A stretch of DNA of 11,844 nt from a bacterium (lineage in GTDB: Bacteria > ARS69), in contig JALGZR010000139.1 of NCBI GenBank assembly GCA_025774805.1, forward strand, positions 1-11,844. The letters are read 5' to 3'. Below the pieces are notes generated by a model, which ran no database searches, had not been told where the DNA came from, and saw nothing but the letters and a program-made list of their open reading frames with translations. Positions 6,548-11,844 of this stretch are shown piece after piece (position 1 is the first letter of the stretch; every line of letters starts with the position of its first letter). The position numbers and the translations under genes are program-made.

Positions 6548-6553
6548 CTCCTT
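6548..6553 (-). promoter_or_regulatory. Ribosome-binding site fixing a TTG start (oxidoreductase)
   Basis: AAGGAG lies seven bases before TTG at 6540. It supports TTG as the start because the protein then begins LTVAVIGCGYWG, the normal N-terminus of the family, and there is no ATG nearby in frame. Confidence 0.75.
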
Positions 6554-6574
6554 CCAGTTGAACGGGCGGTCGCC

Positions 6575-8107
6575 TCAGTACGCTCCCTCGCCGAAGATCA
6601 CGACGGGAACGGTTCGAAAGAGGATCTCGAGGTCCGTCTTGAGGGACCAGTGATCGATGTAGTAGAGATCGAGCAGAACCATCTCGTCGAAGGGGACGCT
6701 GGAGCGACCGCTGACCTGCCACAGGCCGGTCAGGCCCGGCTTGGCCCGAAGCCGCTTCTTGTGCCACTCCTTGTAGTGGTTCAGCTCGTAGAAGATGGGC
6801 GGTCGGGGACCGACGATGCTCATCTCTCCCTTGGCCACGTTCAGCAGCTGGGGGAGCTCGTCGAGGCTGGTGCGCCGCAGGATGTGGCCGATCGGCGTCA
6901 CGCGCGGATCCGTGGTCATCTTGAAGACCTGTTCCCGTCTCAACGCATCCGAGAAGTTCAGCTCCTGACCGGTGATGAGCTTGGTGGCGTACTCCCGATG
7001 GATCGAGTCGTCCGTCTCCAGCTTCATCGTGCGGAACTTCCACATGGTGAATTCGCGCCCGTGCTGCCCGGCGCGCACCTGTCGGAAGAGAACCGGTCCC
7101 GGGGAGAAGATCTTGATCAGGAGCGAGATGAACAGGATCAGTGGATGGAAGAGCGTGAGCAGCGACACGGAGACGATCAGATCGAACAGACGCTTCATCA
7201 GCATGCCCAGGTGGGGCGTCCCCTCGGACCGGATGTCGTACGTAGGCACTCCGTCGATGGTCTCCACGTGAGTGTCGGAGGCCACGAGGTGGAGAATGTC
7301 GCTCACGAGGCGAACGGGAAGCTGCGCCTTCATGCACCGCGACATCATGGCCAGGGTGCCCTCCTGGCCCAGACTCGGCATGGCCAGAAAGACCTGATCG
7401 GCATGCAGCTCGCGGGTGACTCTCGAGAGTTCGTCGATCGACCCCCGCACGACGACCCCGTCGATCTCCTGCCCGATCTTCTCGGGGTCGTCGTCGACGA
7501 ACCCGACGACCTCGTACATCAGGGCCTCGTTCGTCCGGATGCGCTGGAGAAACCGCTTGCCCTCGACCCCGGCGCCGACGACCACGATGCGCTGAATGCG
7601 GCGGCGGGCCTGGAACCGGCCGAGGTAGAGCGACCGGAGGAACAGCAGACGGACGATCAGGGAGAGCCAGAGCGTGAACAGCCACGCGAAGCCGAGGACG
7701 AGGCGCTTTTCGAAGAAGTAGTTCGTCCGGGTGAGGAAGCCGAGCGCCAGGACCAGGAGGCACCCCAGGGTGATGGTCTTCAGGATTCCCGCGGTCTGGT
7801 CGAAGAGCGTCCCTATGACCTTCGGCCGGTAGAGACCGTTGACGCCGTGGATGACGATCCAGAGGGGAAGCAGCAGGATCAGGGTGATGTAGTGCTCGGT
7901 CCGCACGGGCACCAGAGGCCCCTGGAAGAGGCCCGTGGAGAAGCGCATCCAGTAGCCGCCCAGAAAGCCCGCGAACAGAACCGCCGCGTCGAGGACCATC
8001 GCGGCGATCTCGAGTCGGAGCTCCGAGGGGCGGGTCGGCTCGCGCGGGGCGGGAGTCGGATCCGGGGAGGCGCCCGCGGGGATTGGTGTCTTGACCTGGC
8101 TGTTCAT
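6575..8107 (-). CDS. Polyprenyl glycosylphosphotransferase (initiating sugar-1-phosphate transferase, WbaP/EpsE-like)
   Basis: This 510-residue protein is expected to transfer a sugar-1-phosphate from a UDP-sugar to undecaprenyl phosphate, starting repeat-unit synthesis on the inner membrane. A Pro-rich soluble N-terminus (1-30) precedes four membrane spans (about 36-55, 73-92, 108-126, 134-158). A Rossmann-like CoA-binding-type domain follows ([15 protein letters not shown], 173-187; GFVDDD, 202-207). Next come the [13 protein letters not shown] membrane hairpin (305-333) and the Bac_transf catalytic domain: [19 protein letters not shown] (355-362), [21 protein letters not shown] with the conserved D416-E417 pair, MSIVGPRPP (429-437), [14 protein letters not shown] (456-469) and DLYYIDHWS (480-488). 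This is the full EPS_sugtrans architecture at normal length. ATG at 8107 has GGAG four bases upstream. It follows the preceding GT gene by 47 bases and precedes the oxidoreductase by 34. Confidence 0.95.
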   Translation of the reverse strand: MNSQVKTPIPAGASPDPTPAPREPTRPSELRLEIAAMVLDAAVLFAGFLGGYWMRFSTGLFQGPLVPVRTEHYITLILLLPLWIVIHGVNGLYRPKVIGTLFDQTAGILKTITLGCLLVLALGFLTRTNYFFEKRLVLGFAWLFTLWLSLIVRLLFLRSLYLGRFQARRRIQRIVVVGAGVEGKRFLQRIRTNEALMYEVVGFVDDDPEKIGQEIDGVVVRGSIDELSRVTRELHADQVFLAMPSLGQEGTLAMMSRCMKAQLPVRLVSDILHLVASDTHVETIDGVPTYDIRSEGTPHLGMLMKRLFDLIVSVSLLTLFHPLILFISLLIKIFSPGPVLFRQVRAGQHGREFTMWKFRTMKLETDDSIHREYATKLITGQELNFSDALRREQVFKMTTDPRVTPIGHILRRTSLDELPQLLNVAKGEMSIVGPRPPIFYELNHYKEWHKKRLRAKPGLTGLWQVSGRSSVPFDEMVLLDLYYIDHWSLKTDLEILFRTVPVVIFGEGAY

Positions 8108-8154
8108 CCCGCTCCGTTCCGCCGGGGGATCACCCGGCGCGATCTCGAAGTATT

Positions 8155-9345
8155 CTAACGAATTACGGTCTCCCGATCGAGCCGATTCTCGTCGGGGAGG
8201 CCGCTCTCTTCACCCAGCACGGCCCGGTAGACCTCGAGGGTCCGGTCGACGACGCGGTCGACCCGGAATCGCTCCTCGGCGATGCGACGGCCGCGGAGGC
8301 CGTGGGCCGCGCTCCGGCCGGGGTCCTCCAGGTAGCCGCGGAGGGCCTCGGCGAGACGCTCCGCATCTCCGGGGGGAACCAGCGCGCCCGTGACTCCGTC
8401 CTCCACGAGATACCTGGTGCCGCCGACGTCCGTGGCGACCACCGGGAGCCCGACCGCCATGGCCTCCATGATCGCGACCGAGGCGGTCTCCTGGCGGGAG
8501 GGAAGGACCAGCACGCCGGCCCCGGCCAGCTCGCGCGCCAGCGACTCGGGCGGCACGGCCCCCGGCAGCTCCACGCGCAGTCCGATCCCCAGGGCCGCCG
8601 CGCGCCGTCGCAGAGACTCGACGTAGCCGGCATCGTCGGCCGGTCCCACGAGACGGAGGCGGAAGTCGACGCCCCCGGACGCGAGGCGCCCGGCCGCCTC
8701 CAGCAAGGTCTCCGGGTCCTTCAGGGGCACGATGCGACCGGAGAAGACCACCACCGAGGGATCTCCCGGTCCATCCCGGTGAAAGAACTCGTCGGCCACC
8801 GGATTCACGATCTCGTGCGTCCGCAACGAGCGGAGGCGATCGCCGAAGTACTCCCGAACGTACGGGCTGATCACGATCAGATGCCGGGCCCGCTTCAGAC
8901 ACATCCGTTCCATCCGGGTGATCGCCCACGCCCGCACCCGGTTCGCTACCCCGGCGGGGAGTTGCCGTCCGTACGCGTCCTGGATTCCGTGCGCGGTCGT
9001 CACCCACGGCCCACCCGCGTCGGCCGCGCCCAGGGACGCCGCTCCGAGCACGTGGGCATGGACGATGTCCGGGGCGATACTCGCCAGGGCCCGCGCCGTC
9101 GTGCGTCGTTCCCCGAAGCCCAGGGTCAGGTTCCCGAAGCGGGACGACGCCGGGAACCGGTGCACCCGCACCCCCTCCAGCGTCTCGACCGTCGAGTCCT
9201 TCCGTCCCAGCTCGCAGCTCACGACGTGCACCTCGAGCCCGCTCCGGCGGGCCATCTCCGTGGCCAGACGGCGCACCACCGCCTGAACGCCGCCGACTCC
9301 CCCGTCGGGGGACCGCGGATACTCGGAGACGAGGGCGATTCTCAT
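8155..9345 (-). CDS. GT4 family glycosyltransferase (GT-B fold)
   Basis: This 396-residue retaining glycosyltransferase has two Rossmann-like domains. The N-terminal acceptor domain starts MRIALVSEYPRSPDGGVGGVQ with the Gly-rich loop near residue 15-20, and has DIVHAHVLGAAS (93-104) and TTAHGIQ (116-122). The C-terminal nucleotide-sugar domain has FSGRIVPLKDPETLLEAA (201-218), where R204 and K209 fit the diphosphate-binding pair. The GT4 E-x7-E motif is E286 to E294 (QETASVAIMEAMAVG), followed by PVVATDVGG. It probably extends the lipid-linked oligosaccharide at the cytoplasmic membrane; the sugar is not predictable. The ATG at 9345 has AAGGAGG (9353-9359) seven bases upstream and overlaps the previous stop as ATGA. 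A much longer in-frame extension exists but lies inside the preceding gene and is not protein-like. Stop is TAG at 8155. Confidence 0.9.
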   Translation of the reverse strand: MRIALVSEYPRSPDGGVGGVQAVVRRLATEMARRSGLEVHVVSCELGRKDSTVETLEGVRVHRFPASSRFGNLTLGFGERRTTARALASIAPDIVHAHVLGAASLGAADAGGPWVTTAHGIQDAYGRQLPAGVANRVRAWAITRMERMCLKRARHLIVISPYVREYFGDRLRSLRTHEIVNPVADEFFHRDGPGDPSVVVFSGRIVPLKDPETLLEAAGRLASGGVDFRLRLVGPADDAGYVESLRRRAAALGIGLRVELPGAVPPESLARELAGAGVLVLPSRQETASVAIMEAMAVGLPVVATDVGGTRYLVEDGVTGALVPPGDAERLAEALRGYLEDPGRSAAHGLRGRRIAEERFRVDRVVDRTLEVYRAVLGEESGLPDENRLDRETVIR

Positions 9346-10895
9346 GCTCCGGCCTCCTTCTCTTCCGGCAACGCGGGCCACGGGATGCGGCGGCGGGGCT
9401 CGGGAGCGGCCCGCACGGGGAGATCCCGCACGTGACGTTCGTACATCCCGACGGTGGTTCCCATGAGGGCGAACATGAGCACGTTTACGTACTCGAAGTA
9501 CCGCATCTCGAAGAACATCGCGTTGAGGAAGTACCCGACCATCGCGCACCACAAGCAGACGATCCAGTCGCGGGACAAAAGGCCCTCGTGGGGCAATCGG
9601 CGGTACGCCTTGAGAGAGGTCCGCCAGATGAAGAAGTAGATCAGCAGGTACGGAATGAAACCGCTCAGGCCCTGCTCGGCGAAGATCGTGGCCAGCATGT
9701 TGTGCTGGACCGCCTTGCCGCCGACGCCGGGGTCGATGTAACCGAAGAAGGGAACGTGGCGCGGGCGCCGGTACTGGAGGGCGACCTCGGGGAAGTTCAT
9801 GAAGCCGCACCCGAAGAGGGGGTTGTCCGCGAAGACCTCGGCGGTCTCGTACAGAAGCTCGATCCGGTGGTGCACGGTGTTGATCGTGGCGAGCCCGCCC
9901 TTCTCTCGGTCCGCGGTCGAGAGATTGTCCCAGTTCAGGAACACGACGACCATTCCGGCGAGAACGAGACCCGTGCACATGGTCCGGAGACGCCGGCTCC
10001 AGATCACGCCCGTGAAGAGGGCCCCGACGAATCCCAGGTAGACCGAGCGCGTCATGGTGAACACGAGCGTGGCCGGAGTCACGAGGACGAGCACGAGCTG
10101 GAGGATCCGGGGAAACATGCCCTTCAGGCGGCTCAGAAAGAGCATCGAGGGAAAGAAACCCATGATCATCACGGTCCCGAGAACGGCGGGCTGGATGAAG
10201 ATCCCCCGGACCCGAAAGCCGAGGCGGGCCAATCCCCGGTCCCCCAGGTTCGGATCGACGATGAACTTCGGGAAGACGAGCTCGTACCACTTCAACTTCT
10301 CGAAGACGCCCATCACCCCCATGTAGATCCCGATCAGGACCAGATACCCCACGAGGATCTGGACCTGGTGCTTCTGCTTGATGGCCGCGCGGGCGAAGTA
10401 GAAGAACATGAACGGTAAGAGATACCCCCGCATCAGCATCTGCCACCGGGGGGCCTGGCCCGAGGTCACCACCGAGATGAAGAGCATCACGAGGAAGGCG
10501 ATCATCGCCTTCTCGATGGCCCCGAACCTGGGTACCTCCCGCAACGCCATGAGGATCTGGGCCAGGAAGATCAGATACAGGAGCATCGCCACGATGCGCG
10601 CGGGATAGAGATCGGGGAACCCCGGCAGTCGAATCCAGAACTCGTGTTGGAAGAAGATCACGGCGGTGAGGTAGAACAGGAATCCCCACACGATGTCGCG
10701 CCGGAGGAGCAGGAAGACCACGATCGCGACGTTGAGCAGGCCGAGCGCGGCGACCAGGATCGTCACGTCCATGACCGCCCCGAGATACACGCTGAGAGCG
10801 ACCATGAGTCCGAGGAGGATCGTCCGGACCAGAGGAGTCAGGCGGATCGGCTCGGGCCTTCCGGCGGAGAGGGTCTGTCCCAGATCGAGGCTCAT
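9342..10895 (-). CDS. O-antigen ligase / polymerase family membrane protein
   Basis: This is a 517-residue, almost wholly hydrophobic protein with about 10-12 membrane spans. A Wzy_C/O-antigen ligase-like region covers roughly residues 225-425. Visible motifs are RGIFIQPAVLG (230-240), TMTRSVYLGFVGALF (280-294), a large extracytoplasmic loop (about 320-400), and QHNMLATIFAEQGLSG (397-412), which matches the conserved H-N..L...E.G..G motif whose His is important in WaaL-type ligases. In this family the protein either polymerises lipid-linked repeat units (Wzy) or ligates glycan to an acceptor (WaaL/PglL-like); sequence alone does not decide which. The start is ATG at 10895, with GGGGAGG at 10901-10907 five bases upstream. 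The frame stays open further upstream, but that part overlaps the preceding gene and reads as Arg/Gly/Pro-rich noise. The stop overlaps the next ATG (9342-9345). Confidence 0.85.
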   Translation of the reverse strand: MSLDLGQTLSAGRPEPIRLTPLVRTILLGLMVALSVYLGAVMDVTILVAALGLLNVAIVVFLLLRRDIVWGFLFYLTAVIFFQHEFWIRLPGFPDLYPARIVAMLLYLIFLAQILMALREVPRFGAIEKAMIAFLVMLFISVVTSGQAPRWQMLMRGYLLPFMFFYFARAAIKQKHQVQILVGYLVLIGIYMGVMGVFEKLKWYELVFPKFIVDPNLGDRGLARLGFRVRGIFIQPAVLGTVMIMGFFPSMLFLSRLKGMFPRILQLVLVLVTPATLVFTMTRSVYLGFVGALFTGVIWSRRLRTMCTGLVLAGMVVVFLNWDNLSTADREKGGLATINTVHHRIELLYETAEVFADNPLFGCGFMNFPEVALQYRRPRHVPFFGYIDPGVGGKAVQHNMLATIFAEQGLSGFIPYLLIYFFIWRTSLKAYRRLPHEGLLSRDWIVCLWCAMVGYFLNAMFFEMRYFEYVNVLMFALMGTTVGMYERHVRDLPVRAAPEPRRRIPWPALPEEKEAGA

Positions 10896-11844
10896 GCCGT
10901 CCTCCCCTCGTAGAGAAGGACCTTCACCCCCGTGTATTCCCACCGACCCTCTTCCCGAAGCGTCTCTTCGAAGATGCGACGGATCCGGGACTCGGGGGCC
11001 ACGTCCCACCATCGCGTGAGCACCAGCCAGACACGCCCCCCGTGCTCCCGGGCCTCGGCGACGTGGGTGCGCATCTCCTCGTCGGTGCGAAGGAATCGCT
11101 TGTGGACGTGCAGGAGACGGGCTTTCCCGTCCGCGGCGTCGGCAAAGTAGTATCGGAAGGGGCGAAACGCGTAGATGACCACGACGGCGTCCCCCGGTCG
11201 CTCGTTCTCCAGGATGAGGCGGGCCGCGGAGCGGCAATCCTCTTTGCCGTAGGCCGGGTGGAAGAAGTGATTTGCCAGGGAGACGACGATCAGCAAGGCG
11301 GCCACGAGCGCGGAACCCCGGACGAGGCGTCCTCGACCCGACCAGCCGTGGGCGAGCAAAGCGAGAAAGACGGGGAAGAAGACGACGAGGTAGCGGGGAT
11401 GGAACGTCTTGATCTCCCGAAGCGCGAGAAACACGGAGAGAACCAGCGGCACCCCGATGACGGACAGCAGGAAGGAGCCCCTCCCCCGCCGAACGGCGTC
11501 CCTGAACCCCACGATCGCCGCCGTGGCCACGGCCGCGATCCCGATCCCGATCACCGGGGCGTGCGGCAGGAGCGCCTGGAACGAGCGGTCGAGGTGCAGG
11601 GAGCGCAGGGACGGGCCGAGCGAGTAGCCGTAGACGAAGGACCAGAACACGAACGGCACCTCGACCGGGGAGAAGCTCGACTGCTCACGCAGGGGCATGC
11701 CCACGGGAGAGGCGGCGTCGACGAACAGGCGCTCGGCCCCCATCCTCGAAAACCAATCGACAAACCAGGGCAGAAAAACGAGCCCCACGAAACCGAGAAC
11801 TCCGACCCAGCCGAGAAGGAGTCCTCGCGGGCGGGGCCGGCGCA
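10892..11844 (-). CDS. GT-C (PMT/ArnT-like) membrane glycosyltransferase, C-terminal part, cut by window edge
   Basis: The open frame runs off the right edge: it continues without a stop from 11788 to 11844, so GTG at 11788 is not the true start. About 316 residues are visible. They begin in a hydrophobic segment ending LPWFVDW, followed by two or three more membrane spans and a FHPRYLVVFFPVFLALLAHGW segment. The last ~120 residues are soluble (AARLILENERPGDAVVV, FRPFRYYFAD). This layout, with an RYL..P motif in the last membrane block and a periplasmic tail, matches the C-terminal half of GT39/GT83-type enzymes, which move sugar from polyprenyl-phosphate sugar on the outer face of the inner membrane. 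The catalytic N-terminal loop lies outside the window, so donor and acceptor are unknown. Its TGA overlaps the ATG of the next gene (ATGA, 10892-10895), suggesting translational coupling. Confidence 0.75.
   Translation of the reverse strand, partial: RRPRPRGLLLGWVGVLGFVGLVFLPWFVDWFSRMGAERLFVDAASPVGMPLREQSSFSPVEVPFVFWSFVYGYSLGPSLRSLHLDRSFQALLPHAPVIGIGIAAVATAAIVGFRDAVRRGRGSFLLSVIGVPLVLSVFLALREIKTFHPRYLVVFFPVFLALLAHGWSGRGRLVRGSALVAALLIVVSLANHFFHPAYGKEDCRSAARLILENERPGDAVVVIYAFRPFRYYFADAADGKARLLHVHKRFLRTDEEMRTHVAEAREHGGRVWLVLTRWWDVAPESRIRRIFEETLREEGRWEYTGVKVLLYEGRTA

Noticed and set aside
9346-10689. In-frame upstream extension of the GT4 gene beyond 9345
   Set aside because: The extra residues lie inside the ligase/polymerase gene and are Arg/Pro/Gly-rich noise. 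ATG 9345 has a strong ribosome-binding site and gives the canonical N-terminus. The long extension above 10895 for the ligase gene is rejected for the same reason.
1-11844. tRNA, rRNA, CRISPR array, insertion sequence or phage attachment site
   Set aside because: I looked on both strands and found no cloverleaf-like sequences, regularly spaced repeats, transposase motifs or flanking direct repeats.

Overview
The window is a high-GC stretch (about two thirds G+C by eye) of a cell-surface polysaccharide biosynthesis locus. Every gene I can support lies on the minus strand, so transcription runs from the right edge to the left. Codons end mostly in G or C. The gene set (polyprenyl-phosphate sugar-1-phosphate transferase, O-antigen ligase/polymerase-type membrane protein, several GT4 glycosyltransferases, nucleotide-sugar modifying enzymes) points to a GC-rich, probably Gram-negative bacterium making exopolysaccharide or O-antigen. 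The phylum cannot be fixed from this sequence. Acidobacteriota, Gemmatimonadota, Eisenbacteria-like or deltaproteobacterial lineages would all fit.

Order of transcription: (1) C-terminal part of a multi-pass GT-C (PMT/ArnT-like) membrane glycosyltransferase, cut by the right edge; (2) O-antigen ligase/polymerase-like protein; (3) GT4 glycosyltransferase; (4) polyprenyl glycosylphosphotransferase, the expected initiating enzyme; (5) Gfo/Idh/MocA sugar oxidoreductase, broken by a frameshift with apparent loss of an internal segment; (6) DegT-type PLP sugar aminotransferase; (7) a 254-base gap holding inverted repeats and a short protein-like stretch; (8) GT4 glycosyltransferase with four cysteines; (9) GT4 glycosyltransferase of the DUF1972-like type; (10) membrane-anchored HAMP-GAF-HD-GYP protein with degraded metal ligands and a one-base frameshift. 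The last 122 bases (1-122) hold nothing I recognise, and no clear terminator.

Four junctions are 4-base start/stop overlaps (ATGA or GTGA) and most others are under 50 bases, so this reads as one or two long operons with translational coupling. The likely logic is: oxidoreductase plus aminotransferase make an amino-sugar nucleotide; the glycosylphosphotransferase loads the first sugar on undecaprenyl phosphate; the GT4 enzymes extend it at the cytoplasmic face; the ligase/polymerase acts at the periplasmic face; the GT-C enzyme adds a lipid-linked sugar there. No flippase (Wzx) or chain-length regulator (Wzz) is in view.

The most notable points are the HD-GYP protein, which lacks four of the expected metal-binding residues; the damaged oxidoreductase beside an intact aminotransferase; the structured gap at 4189-4442; and a glycosyltransferase whose best-placed start looks like ATC. 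I did not find a defence, CRISPR, mobile or otherwise clearly novel system.
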